Positions 16,846-24,737 of a DNA stretch of 64,000 bases are shown in pieces (the stretch's first letter is position 1; each line of letters opens with the position of its first letter). The notes under the pieces are model-generated. The model searched no databases. It worked only from the letters and a program-made list of their open reading frames with translations, and was not told the origin of the DNA. The position numbers and the translations under genes were made by a program. Origin of the DNA: Flavobacterium psychrophilum. Lineage in GTDB: Bacteria > Bacteroidota > Bacteroidia > Flavobacteriales > Flavobacteriaceae. Location of the stretch: NCBI GenBank assembly GCA_945860385.1, contig CAMAQD010000003.1, forward strand, positions 1 through 64,000, given 5' to 3'.

Positions 16846-18666
16846 TTATTTATAAATCACAGTTCTTGGCTTGTCCAAACCAAAATCCTGAAAGCCAAAA
16901 TCTGAAGTTTCCAAAGAATTGGTTTTGAAAATATTGTTGCCACTTCCAGGAATCGTTGGATAATACGAAAGGGAAATTTGGAAAGTACGAAAAACTAAAT
17001 AGTCATTGGTAATAATCAATCCAAGCCCGATTTTTGAATAGGCTTTGCTTTGATTCCATCTATTTTCTTCATCGCCAAGCATCGCAATGGTATAATTGAA
17101 AAAAGGATTTAATCGAAAACCAAACACATTCCAAGGCGAATAGGTTTGAGTTTGAAAAGTCAACATCAATTTTTGATTACCGTAAAGAGCACTTTTAAAA
17201 CCTTGCATTCCATAGTCTTCGTTGATGGTAAGTTGGTCTCCAGTGGAATTCTGCCTGTTGATTCCAATTGTCAATTGTGGCTTGATGAACTGCCTTACTT
17301 TCCATTTTCCAATATCAATTAAATTAGTAAAGTAATTAGCCTGAAAAGTAAATGCCGTTTGGTTGGTAATCGCTTTGTTAAAAAATGTTCCCAATTCAAA
17401 GTTAAGACTCAAAAATCCCCATTTGAAATAATTTCCAAATGATGCCTGTCCACCCAAATAGAAACGTTCGTTATTATTTTTAAATTGATAACCCGCCGTT
17501 ATTCCTATTAGTCTTCCAATGGGAACATCCTCAATTATTCCGTTCTTAAAAATGTATTTGTCTTCGACATATTTACGTGTCGAAATACCAATTCCAGAAA
17601 GAAAAAACTGTTCCGATGCATAAAAATCAATTGGATCATATTCAACAGTCGGACTTTCGAGGTAGTTTACATTCAAAAACCTTCCCGAGACTATTAGGTT
17701 TGTCACTCTTTGATTTTCGGTACTGTCTTTGGAAATTCTAAATGCGTATCCAGCCCAAAAATCTTGCAAATTGTATTTAAAACGTTGTTTGGCATATACC
17801 AAATTGGCATTAGAAAGTGTATCAGTTTTGAATTGTTGATTTAAAACAATTCCTCCAGCCCATTTTGCAAAAGGGGAGAAAAAAGGACGATCAATAGTTA
17901 TGGATTTTCCATAATTATCATCCAAATCCTTAAAATAAAGTATTGCCGTTTTAATAAAGGTGTTTTTGATATTTGGAACAACATATTCAAAATTATAGGC
18001 GTTTTTCCCATCTTCATATCTTTTTTGATATTTGCTGTTAAGCGTATGTCCAGAACCAAAAAAATTACGTTCATTCAACTCAAAACTAGCCTTGCTGTTA
18101 GTTGCTGAAAATCTCGGCAACAAGCTCCAACTGTCTAAAACCCGAATAAAAACATCAACAGAATCTCCATTTTTAGCAATTAATTGAGTTGTACTGGCAA
18201 CGCGGTTAATGTAACTTTGGGCTCGTATCAAACGCAAAGATTCTTTTACTAACAAGGAATCTAAAGGTTTATTTTCTCTGATTAGCAATAGATTTCGGAT
18301 GGCTAATTTTTTAGTTTTGATGTGTATGGAATTTCCATTTTTTTCAACCCAATTTCTAGGCTTTTTGGTAGAATCTATTTCGGAAAAACCAAAAGGATCT
18401 AACGTAACAATATTAATATTTCTAATGATTTTACCTTCAAGTCCATCGTAATTCGTTTGAACAGCTATTTTCTTTTTCTTTTTTTTTGGATTGACGGGTC
18501 TAAAAACCAACTTGTGTAAAAACTTAGTGAATTTATGTTTGATTGAATAGGTTTGAATATTCCTGTAAACTTTGGAGCTATCTTTTTTAGGTAAATTTTC
18601 TTGAGAAAAACCCAGCTGAAAGCCCAGAAGAATTAAAAGAAATAAAAACAGTTTTTTTAGAGGCAT
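16846..18666 (-). CDS. outer-membrane beta-barrel protein, BamA/TamA-like architecture
   Basis: A 606-residue exported protein (signal MPLKKLFLFLLILLGFQLGFSQ). Residues about 75-180 (EGKIIRNINIVTLDPFGF ... LRLIRAQSYINRV ... GDSVDVFIRVLDSWSL) look like one or two POTRA-type modules with the typical beta-alpha-alpha-beta-beta pattern. From about 190 to the end there are alternating amphipathic strands ending in a long aromatic stretch (FRTFQISLSYYPTIPG), a barrel. The layout resembles a short Omp85/TamA-type protein, but I cannot assign a specific family. A poly-Lys run (KKKKKK) lies between the signal peptide and the POTRA-like region. It converges with the SprF gene and stands alone. The function is unknown; a role in outer-membrane insertion or export is possible. 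Confidence 0.7.
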   Translation of the reverse strand: MPLKKLFLFLLILLGFQLGFSQENLPKKDSSKVYRNIQTYSIKHKFTKFLHKLVFRPVNPKKKKKKIAVQTNYDGLEGKIIRNINIVTLDPFGFSEIDSTKKPRNWVEKNGNSIHIKTKKLAIRNLLLIRENKPLDSLLVKESLRLIRAQSYINRVASTTQLIAKNGDSVDVFIRVLDSWSLLPRFSATNSKASFELNERNFFGSGHTLNSKYQKRYEDGKNAYNFEYVVPNIKNTFIKTAILYFKDLDDNYGKSITIDRPFFSPFAKWAGGIVLNQQFKTDTLSNANLVYAKQRFKYNLQDFWAGYAFRISKDSTENQRVTNLIVSGRFLNVNYLESPTVEYDPIDFYASEQFFLSGIGISTRKYVEDKYIFKNGIIEDVPIGRLIGITAGYQFKNNNERFYLGGQASFGNYFKWGFLSLNFELGTFFNKAITNQTAFTFQANYFTNLIDIGKWKVRQFIKPQLTIGINRQNSTGDQLTINEDYGMQGFKSALYGNQKLMLTFQTQTYSPWNVFGFRLNPFFNYTIAMLGDEENRWNQSKAYSKIGLGLIITNDYLVFRTFQISLSYYPTIPGSGNNIFKTNSLETSDFGFQDFGLDKPRTVIYK

Positions 18667-18865
18667 TTTAAAAAAATAAATATTGAAACAGGAAGAAAAC
18701 AGTATCCAAATTTCATGGTTAAAGCAGATGCTTAGTTAGGTTATACCAACTGACAAAGATTATATTTTTATCGTTCTAAAGTGTTGTATTATTTTTAATA
18801 AAAATTACATAATTCAAATGTTACTAAATATGAAATTGAGAAATTAAAATTTATTTTTTTTGCAA

Positions 18866-18899
18866 AAAAAAACAGAAAACCCAAGTCCTCTGTTTTTTT
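18866..18899 (-). terminator. terminator hairpin
   Basis: AAAAAAACAGA (18866-18876) pairs with TCTGTTTTTTT (18889-18899) 20 bases after the stop of the small exported protein. It is A/T-flanked and probably works in both directions. Confidence 0.75.
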
Positions 18900-18918
18900 A
18901 AAAGTTTCAATTTTTTAT

Positions 18919-19461
18919 TTAATCACGATCTTCATGTTCTCTTCCTCTTCCTTTTTCGTGATGGGATTCGTCATTTTTCCAATGGTGGTCATCGTTTCGA
19001 TTGTTGCCATAGCGGTTCTCATTCTGATGATCATTTTCTCGATTATTATGGGATACGGCTGCGTAATCATTTCTACGATTTCTTTGTTGATAATATTCTT
19101 CTCGATAATTTCTGTCATTATTTCGGTAATAACGTTGTCTGTCGTAATTGAAATTTACATAAGGACTTCTTCCTCTATAACTTACCGCTACTCGATGTCC
19201 ACGATTTACATCATAGTCTCTACAATATTCTGGTAAATAAGTGGTCCGAACCCAACCTCGCGGACCGTTATAAATAAATACTGCTGAATTCACATCATAA
19301 TAGGCTTCTATTTCTGGAAGATAATAGTAGCTTACTTGGTTTTCGTATCGATCGTGGTATTGAGGTCTTGAACCTAAATTTATACTAACCGAAAATTGTG
19401 CGCTAGCTTGTAATGTAAACATTAAAATTGACGCTGCTAAAGTGATTTGTAACTTGGTCAT
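18919..19461 (-). CDS. small exported protein with Asn/Arg/His-rich tail
   Basis: A 180-residue protein with a clear signal peptide (MTKLQITLAASILMFTLQASAQ). The folded part (about residues 24-110) contains YYYLPEIEAYYDVNSAVFIYNGPRGWVRTTYLP, a pattern found in many hypothetical periplasmic proteins of this phylum. The last 75 residues are low complexity and strongly hydrophilic, rich in Asn, Arg, His, Asp and Glu (for example NENRYGNNRNDDHHWKND), and probably disordered or metal-binding. No catalytic motif is seen. Monocistronic with its own terminator. Confidence 0.75.
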   Translation of the reverse strand: MTKLQITLAASILMFTLQASAQFSVSINLGSRPQYHDRYENQVSYYYLPEIEAYYDVNSAVFIYNGPRGWVRTTYLPEYCRDYDVNRGHRVAVSYRGRSPYVNFNYDRQRYYRNNDRNYREEYYQQRNRRNDYAAVSHNNRENDHQNENRYGNNRNDDHHWKNDESHHEKGRGREHEDRD

Positions 19462-19706
19462 AATAGATAAATTTAGTTATTAATAATTCTTAAAATCCTT
19501 CGTTGATTTCGGATTTTCAATAACTATGCCAAACTAATAAATTACACAAAATGTTATAAATTCAACAAATAGTTGTAAACTTTGAACCACTTGTAAAAAA
19601 CTATATTTCAAGCCACTACAATCCTATTAGCCCTATGAACAGTAATTTTGTATGCTTGAAAAATAAAAATTAATTACTATTTTGTATTTTTATTCAACAA
19701 AAAAAA

Positions 19707-19727
19707 AGAGTCCCATGGTGGAACTCT
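19707..19727 (-). terminator. terminator of the AI-2E family gene
   Basis: AGAGT (19707-19711) and ACTCT (19723-19727) form a stem extended by two C:G pairs around one bulged A, with a run of nine T on the minus strand. The gap 19462-19706 upstream of the small exported gene holds nothing else I can recognise. Confidence 0.65.
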
Positions 19728-19765
19728 CTGTTTATTACTGTACAAAAATGAAACCGATTCCTTTA

Positions 19766-20887
19766 CTAAATCTCGGCGGAACCTGATTTATTTTTAGAAG
19801 TGTTTTTTTTGAATCTCCATACAAAAGCTTTTGGCATATTATCACCCATTAAATAACCCCAAGGCTGGGTAGTTTCTATTCTGTCGAAAACTATTTTTAG
19901 GATAGCCAATAACGGAATAGCCAAAAACATTCCCGCAATGCCTCCTAATTGACCACCGATAATAATTCCCACTATCGAAACCAATGCATTTATCTGCACT
20001 TTTGTATTGATAATCAAAGGAACAAGAATATTATTATCAATGATTTGCACCAGAACATTTACAATGATAACTCCCAAAATCATAGATAATTCGGGTGTTC
20101 CGGTCAAGGAAGCCAATATGGTCAAACCGCCAGCAACCAGAATCCCCACATAAGGGACAAGATTTAATATTCCTGTAATAACGCCTAATAAAATAGCGTA
20201 TTTGATACCTATAAAATAAAGTCCTACACTTGTTAAAACCGAAACTACAATCATTTCGAAAATTAACCCCAAAATATAACTTTGAACAGATCCTTTTATT
20301 TGTGTCAAGATTTCCTTGAGATTGGCATGGTATTCTTTTTTAAATAATTTAGCAAGGAACAATATAAAATGAGTTCTATAAATAAGTATCAGAAAAGTGT
20401 ATATCGGAATTAAAGTCAAGTCCAACATAGTGTCCGTGACCGAGATTAAAGCTGTCCCAATAGTATCTTTTCCCTTTTGCACAGAATCCTGTGTTACATC
20501 ATCGATATATTTTCTTTGCTCTCTCAAACTAACATGAAAATTGGCTTTAATATATTGTTGAATGTCAGCGATAAAAAGATCAATGTTTTTTCTTATTGCG
20601 GCAAAATCATCGGCAATATCACTAATTTCATAAGACAAGAAAACGAAAATCCCAACAATCAGGGATACAAAAAGAAGTACAGCAATTGATGAAGACAAAA
20701 CATTTGGAAAACGTAATTTTGTATTTAAAAAATGAACAATTGGCAACAGCAAGACGGCAAACAAAAATGCCATCAAGATAGGAATCAATATACTATTCCC
20801 CATGTAGAGAATGTAAGTAATACCTATTAGACTAATTACCATAAAAGAAAGTCTAATGTAAAAAGGGAATTTAATGGTGTCGTCCAT
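19766..20887 (-). CDS. AI-2E family transporter (PerM/TqsA-like)
   Basis: A 373-residue inner-membrane protein of the AI-2E/PerM family with about eight membrane helices. Typical blocks are an N-terminal pair of helices (ISLIGITYILYMGNSILIPILMAFLFAVLLLPIV), a long soluble helical region (about 90-150) and the conserved C-terminal part YAILLGVITGILNLVPYVGILVAGG followed by NNILVPLIINTKVQINALVSIVGIIIGGQLGGIAGMFLAIPLLAILKI. Members export small molecules or ions; the name reflects one member and the substrate here is unknown. The lysine-rich C-terminus is cytoplasmic. Flanked by its own terminator and not coupled to neighbours. Confidence 0.88.
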   Translation of the reverse strand: MDDTIKFPFYIRLSFMVISLIGITYILYMGNSILIPILMAFLFAVLLLPIVHFLNTKLRFPNVLSSSIAVLLFVSLIVGIFVFLSYEISDIADDFAAIRKNIDLFIADIQQYIKANFHVSLREQRKYIDDVTQDSVQKGKDTIGTALISVTDTMLDLTLIPIYTFLILIYRTHFILFLAKLFKKEYHANLKEILTQIKGSVQSYILGLIFEMIVVSVLTSVGLYFIGIKYAILLGVITGILNLVPYVGILVAGGLTILASLTGTPELSMILGVIIVNVLVQIIDNNILVPLIINTKVQINALVSIVGIIIGGQLGGIAGMFLAIPLLAILKIVFDRIETTQPWGYLMGDNMPKAFVWRFKKNTSKNKSGSAEI

Positions 20888-21037
20888 ATTTTTTGATGTC
20901 TAATTAAAATAAAATTTCATATACTCAGAAATTGATTAATCTGCAAAAATCAAATTTCTTCAAATTCTGATTCTTACACCTTTTCATGTTTTTTTTATAT
21001 AATTACCACATTTAAAATTCAAAATTTGAACAATTAT

Positions 21038-21622
21038 TTAGTTCAGTTTATTCAAATATTCATACACTTTATCGGTAGGCATTCCCATCACATTCGCATA
21101 CGAACCTTCAATTTTTGAAACGCCAACAAAACCAATCCATTCCTGAATTCCGTATGCTCCCGCTTTGTCAAATGGTTGGTAATTTTCGATATAATAACGA
21201 ATCGCTTCATCGCTCAATTCGTTGAAAGTTACTTTGGTCACTTCGTACATTACAGTTGAATCCAGATGGGTTTTAAAACAAACTGAGGTGATAACTTCAT
21301 GAGTTGAATTAGACAATGATTTTAGAATGTCAAAGGCATCTTGTGCGTCTTTTGGTTTACCTAAAGCTTTGCTATTGTGCCAAACAATGGTGTCGCTGGT
21401 AATCAGGATTTCATTGTCGTTCAATTCTCCTTCAAAAGCATTGGCTTTAAGTTTGGCTAAATAATTGGTAATTTCTTCCGCTTTTAATTCCGGTGGAAAA
21501 ATCTCCTCAATTTCTTTCAACCTAATTTCAAAATCCAAGTCTAAATCCTTGAAAAATTGTTGACGTCTAGGCGAACCAGAAGCCAAAATCAATTTGTATT
21601 TTTGTAATTTATTTTTAAGCAT
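21038..21622 (-). CDS. maf: Maf-family nucleoside triphosphate pyrophosphatase
   Basis: A 194-residue cytoplasmic enzyme that hydrolyses non-canonical or surplus nucleoside triphosphates (dTTP/UTP and modified forms). Family signatures are KLILASGSPRRQQFF at the N-terminus (the phosphate-binding SxSPRR), EEI near residue 38, ITSDTIVWHNSKALGKPKDAQDAF (the metal- and substrate-binding SDT and GKP) and YDKAGAYGIQ-like FDKAGAYGIQEWIGFVGVSKIEGSYANVMGMP. The length is normal. The ATG overlaps the end of the UbiA gene by 8 bases, so the two are translationally coupled. Confidence 0.95.
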   Translation of the reverse strand: MLKNKLQKYKLILASGSPRRQQFFKDLDLDFEIRLKEIEEIFPPELKAEEITNYLAKLKANAFEGELNDNEILITSDTIVWHNSKALGKPKDAQDAFDILKSLSNSTHEVITSVCFKTHLDSTVMYEVTKVTFNELSDEAIRYYIENYQPFDKAGAYGIQEWIGFVGVSKIEGSYANVMGMPTDKVYEYLNKLN

Positions 21623-22541
21623 TGTATTTAATGTTTAAGCTGATGACCACAATAGAAAGTATTCCGAAAAACAGAATCCATTTTAGAACGGTACTCAAAT
21701 GATGAAAATCCTGTGTGGTTTTGGCCGACCAAATTTTTATAGTAACATAGAGTAAGGGAGCTAAAATCAGAATTAATCCGTACAGCGTTGCATACAATAA
21801 TCCTGCAGCGAACAAATTAGTATTGATGTAATTCAAAATGATAATTATTGGAATAAAACTCAATCCAAAAACCAATTTCGTCGTTTTTGTAACACCCAAT
21901 AAAATTGGTAAAGTATTCATTCCCTGATTTAAATCACCGTTTACATCCTGCAAATCTTTAACAATTTCCCGAATAAAATTAATGATGAAAGCGAAGATGG
22001 CATAGTCTAAAAGAATACCAAAAAGCAATCCCATAACGGGTCTGTTTTCTTCATTAGTTATTGGAAATAAATCGAAAATCCCGATGATAATGACACTAAA
22101 AGAAAGTAACAAAGCCACTATAAAATTGCCAATAAGCAAACTTTGCTTCAAGCTCGTAGCATAAAAATAAAGTGTCGCTGCAATCACAATAAACATCGAA
22201 GCAAAACTGGGTTTCTCGATAACATTAGACAAATAAAAACCCATTGCCACACCAACAACTGTGAAACCAATGTATAGATTATAGGCTTTAGTTTCGGAAA
22301 TAAACTTGCCAACAATTACATTATCGGGTTTATTTTCGGAGTCGGTTTCAACATCAAAAATATTATTGATGATGTAACCGCCAGCTGCAATACAAACTGT
22401 TGCTAAAACCAAAATACAGTATTGCCAGTCAGCCAAAGCCAAAGGAATATTTTGCAATTCCAGAAAACCATATCTGAAAATGAGTTGCATTAAAGCCAGT
22501 ATTAACAGGTTTTTGTAGCGAATGAGTTTAAGGTAGTTCAT
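21615..22541 (-). CDS. UbiA-family prenyltransferase (geranylgeranylglycerol-phosphate geranylgeranyltransferase-like)
   Basis: A 308-residue membrane prenyltransferase with eight to nine helices. The first Asp-rich motif is NNIFDVETDSENKP (residues about 60-73, N-x-x-x-D-x-x-x-D) and the second is IREIVKDLQDVNGDLNQG (about 189-206), both for Mg-diphosphate binding. The sequence type matches the flavobacterial group annotated as geranylgeranylglycerol-phosphate geranylgeranyltransferase, related to archaeal DGGGP synthase; a role in menaquinone synthesis is less likely but cannot be excluded. Coupled to maf downstream. A 17-bp hairpin (22560-22603) lies between it and tcdA upstream. Confidence 0.85.
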   Translation of the reverse strand: MNYLKLIRYKNLLILALMQLIFRYGFLELQNIPLALADWQYCILVLATVCIAAGGYIINNIFDVETDSENKPDNVIVGKFISETKAYNLYIGFTVVGVAMGFYLSNVIEKPSFASMFIVIAATLYFYATSLKQSLLIGNFIVALLLSFSVIIIGIFDLFPITNEENRPVMGLLFGILLDYAIFAFIINFIREIVKDLQDVNGDLNQGMNTLPILLGVTKTTKLVFGLSFIPIIIILNYINTNLFAAGLLYATLYGLILILAPLLYVTIKIWSAKTTQDFHHLSTVLKWILFFGILSIVVISLNIKYNA

Positions 22542-22559
22542 TTTTTTAGTATTCAGTCG

Positions 22560-22603
22560 CAGTCGCAGTTTTCAGTTCGTACTGTGACTGAAAACTGTGA
22601 CTG
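22560..22603. repeat. 17-bp hairpin of CAGTCG/CTGTGA repeats between tcdA and the UbiA gene
   Basis: CAGTCGCAGTTTTCAGT (22560-22576) pairs with ACTGAAAACTGTGACTG (22587-22603) over 17 bp with a single G-U-type position. The loop is 10 nt. Internal direct repeats are visible (CAGTCG twice on the left, ACTGTGACTGAAAA twice on the right). No T-run follows on the minus strand, so it is more likely a dispersed palindromic element or processing site than a strong terminator. Confidence 0.75.
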
Positions 22604-22608
22604 AAAAA

Positions 22609-23322
22609 CTATTTCTTAAGTAAATATCTAATCACCGTTTCAGCGGCATACAATCCAAATAATCCCGGCATATAACTATTGGTTCCGTAAAAAGATTTTT
22701 TGAAATTGGAACCGTCAGTCATTTTTAAACTCGAATCATCCTGAATTTCAGACGAAAAAACAACTTTTAATTTGTCAATTTTAAATTCTTTCAATCGACG
22801 ACGAACGGTTTTTGCTAAAAAACAATTCATTGTGTTATTAATGTCGGCGACCTTTACTTTAGACGCTTCCATCTTCCCTCCTGCTCCCATCGAAGAAATA
22901 ATTTTGACTCTTTTGCGCTTGGCGGCGATGATTAAATTCAGTTTGGGTGTAATGCTGTCAATACAATCCAAAACGTAATCATATTCGGCTGAAACAATTT
23001 CGAAAGCACGTTCTGGCGATAAAAATTCGCGAATTCTGGTGAGTTTCAATTCCGGATTTATGTCCATTAATCGGTCGCCAACGATGGTTACTTTTGGTTC
23101 TCCAACGGTGGAATGCAAAGCGGGTAATTGTCGGTTGATGTTGGTAATATCCACAATATCGCCATCGACAATAGTCATTTTTCCGACTCCGGCTCTTGCC
23201 AAAAATTCGGCAGCAAAGGAACCAACACCTCCCAATCCCACAACCAAAACATTGGCATTTCTTAAATTGTCTAATCCTTCTGCTTTAAATAAGAGCTCTG
23301 CTCTTTCTGTCCATTCAGCCAT
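22609..23322 (-). CDS. tcdA: tRNA threonylcarbamoyladenosine dehydratase (TcdA/CsdL)
   Basis: A 237-residue E1-like enzyme of the ThiF/MoeB/HesA superfamily that uses ATP to cyclise t6A37 in tRNA to ct6A. The nucleotide-binding loop is NVLVVGLGGVGSFAAEFLARAGVG (residues about 23-46), followed by DGDIVDITNINRQ with the conserved Asp and the N-x-N-R-Q catalytic Arg. The DYVLDCIDSITPKL and SSMGAGGKMEASKV segments match TcdA closely. Length and ending (YLLKK) are normal for the family. It lies in the minus-strand run DUF1684-tatD-tcdA-UbiA-maf and starts 27 bases after tatD. Confidence 0.93.
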   Translation of the reverse strand: MAEWTERAELLFKAEGLDNLRNANVLVVGLGGVGSFAAEFLARAGVGKMTIVDGDIVDITNINRQLPALHSTVGEPKVTIVGDRLMDINPELKLTRIREFLSPERAFEIVSAEYDYVLDCIDSITPKLNLIIAAKRKRVKIISSMGAGGKMEASKVKVADINNTMNCFLAKTVRRRLKEFKIDKLKVVFSSEIQDDSSLKMTDGSNFKKSFYGTNSYMPGLFGLYAAETVIRYLLKK

Positions 23323-23349
23323 TTCTGTTTAGGGTTTGTTGTTTTTGGT

Positions 23350-24006
23350 TTATTGTTTATGAAATTCAAAAACAGTTGTATAATTTTTACTTACAATATC
23401 TTTTAACTCACTTAATTCTAATTTTTTATATTTCGCTGCCAAAGCATACACAGCCCCAATTCCTTCTTCGACCATATCGGTTTCTAGCAAGAATCTATCG
23501 TTTGGAATGCTTTTAAAAACCGATTCTAATTCGGGGTTTCGCAATAAATTTTTTCCAAATGAAACATAAAAGTCATTATCTATCAATTGCTTGGCGAGTT
23601 CTATTTTTTTTGAGAATCCGTGAACAATCATTGGAACTTTTATCTTCAATCTTTTCTTGATTTCGATGAGTTCCTGAAAAGCGGCAACACAATGAATCAC
23701 AACAGGCTTTCGGTATTTTTCGGCCAAAGCCAATTGTCTTTCAAAAACGGTTTGTTGCACCTCAAAAGAAGTTTCGCTTCGCTTATCCAAACCGCATTCG
23801 CCTAGAGCTAAACATTCCGGCAACGCCAATTTTTCTTCTACAATTTTAAAATCACTTTCCAATCGGTTTTCGTCAATGTATAACGGATGAATTCCGATAG
23901 AATAAAACGGAATCGAGGCATCAAATTCCTGTGGATATTGATTCACCAATTCCAGCACATCGGTTTGATTTGTAGATTGATGCGTATGTAAATTGAAGTA
24001 TTTCAT
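23350..24006 (-). CDS. TatD-family metal-dependent hydrolase
   Basis: A 218-residue TIM-barrel hydrolase. Metal ligands are visible as NLHTHQ near the start (HxH), the ALGECGLD segment (Glu), VIHCVAAF and VHGFSK (His), and LLETDM (Asp). TatD proteins are Mg-dependent DNases/exonucleases. At 218 residues it is shorter than the usual 255-265, a compact form frequent in flavobacteria. The start codon overlaps the stop of the DUF1684 gene by one base (TAATG-type coupling). Confidence 0.9.
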   Translation of the reverse strand: MKYFNLHTHQSTNQTDVLELVNQYPQEFDASIPFYSIGIHPLYIDENRLESDFKIVEEKLALPECLALGECGLDKRSETSFEVQQTVFERQLALAEKYRKPVVIHCVAAFQELIEIKKRLKIKVPMIVHGFSKKIELAKQLIDNDFYVSFGKNLLRNPELESVFKSIPNDRFLLETDMVEEGIGAVYALAAKYKKLELSELKDIVSKNYTTVFEFHKQ

Positions 24007-24608
24007 TAATCGTTGAATTTCTTGACTCCAGCTCTTATTTCGATTTTCAAATCGTTTTCCAACGGCACTTTTGGGCAGGAATACTTATGATTATAAGCGC
24101 AATACGGATTGTAAGAAGTATTAAAATCAATTACTATTGTGTCTGTTGTCGGTGCTTTCATATCGATATATTTACCTCCGATATAGCTTTCATTTCCGCA
24201 AGTCAAATCTGAAAAAGGCAAAAACAAATAGTCTTTGTATTCCTCTTTTTTGGATAATTCAATATTTCTGTAAATGTTCAATTGGAATGGTTTCCCATCC
24301 ATTTCAAAATGAGCTTCACCGTATTTTACATAGATTGGTTTTCTGTCGGTAGAAGCTTTCATTTCGAACGGTTTTTCGTTCTCGGTTCTTATAAATTTTG
24401 CCACGACAAAAAACTTTTCGTTTATGGGATAAAAATCTAATGCTTTGAAAACCGCTAAATCTTCTGCCATCAATGGACTTGTTTTGGCATCGGCATATTC
24501 GGTATTTATGTCTTTTTGAAATTTTTCGACAGCCGCGACATCGAATTTTTCTTGACCAAAACCAAAATTAAATAGTGCTAAAAAAAGGAATGTTTGAATC
24601 GTTCTCAT
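24006..24608 (-). CDS. DUF1684 domain protein, exported
   Basis: A 200-residue protein with a signal peptide (MRTIQTFLFLALFNFGFGQ). The body matches DUF1684: KFQKDINTEYADAKTSPL, the Asp/Phe-rich FYPINEKFFVVAKF, then the hallmark DLTCGNESYIGGKYIDM and the C-terminal DFNTSYNPYCAYNHKYSCPKVPLENDLKIEIRAGVK. Three conserved Cys lie in the second half. The family's function is unknown. It is first in the five-gene run with tatD, tcdA, the UbiA gene and maf. Its start is 130 bases from the divergent MFS gene. Confidence 0.88.
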   Translation of the reverse strand: MRTIQTFLFLALFNFGFGQEKFDVAAVEKFQKDINTEYADAKTSPLMAEDLAVFKALDFYPINEKFFVVAKFIRTENEKPFEMKASTDRKPIYVKYGEAHFEMDGKPFQLNIYRNIELSKKEEYKDYLFLPFSDLTCGNESYIGGKYIDMKAPTTDTIVIDFNTSYNPYCAYNHKYSCPKVPLENDLKIEIRAGVKKFND

Positions 24609-24667
24609 CTTATAAATTTTAGCAAAAATAGTTTAAAAGTTAGAAAGCCGCAAAGTTTATATTTTGG

Positions 24668-24694
24668 AGAGATTGCTTCGTTCTTCGTAATGAC
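24668..24694. repeat. half copy of the GTCATTrCGArGAACG dispersed repeat
   Basis: Read on the minus strand, this segment is GTCATTACGAAGAACGAAGC followed by AATCTCT, which matches one arm of the well-known bacterial intergenic element whose other copy in this window is at 62406-62496 (TGTCATTGCGAGGAACG). The opposite arm is missing here, so it is a truncated copy. It lies between the DUF1684 gene and the MFS gene and includes no promoter element. Confidence 0.6.
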
Positions 24695-24711
24695 TGAAGA
24701 CAAAATCTTTG

Positions 24712-24719
24712 TAGCTTTG
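24712..24719 (+). promoter_or_regulatory. -7 element of the MFS gene
   Basis: TAGCTTTG matches TAnnTTTG exactly and sits 18 bases before ATG 24738. A start site about 7 nt downstream leaves a short leader and excludes the in-frame upstream ATGs at 24594 and 24690. Confidence 0.5.
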
Positions 24720-24737
24720 CCAACAAGAAATTTCCTT

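Noticed and set aside
18934..19236. 100-codon plus-strand hydrophobic frame
   Set aside because: Antisense of the Asn/Arg-rich tail of the small exported protein; the hydrophobic Ile/Val/Ser product is a codon artefact.
24594..24737. N-terminal extension of the MFS gene
   Set aside because: Covers a dispersed-repeat fragment and lies upstream of the -7 box at 24712; the extra residues do not fit an MFS N-terminus.
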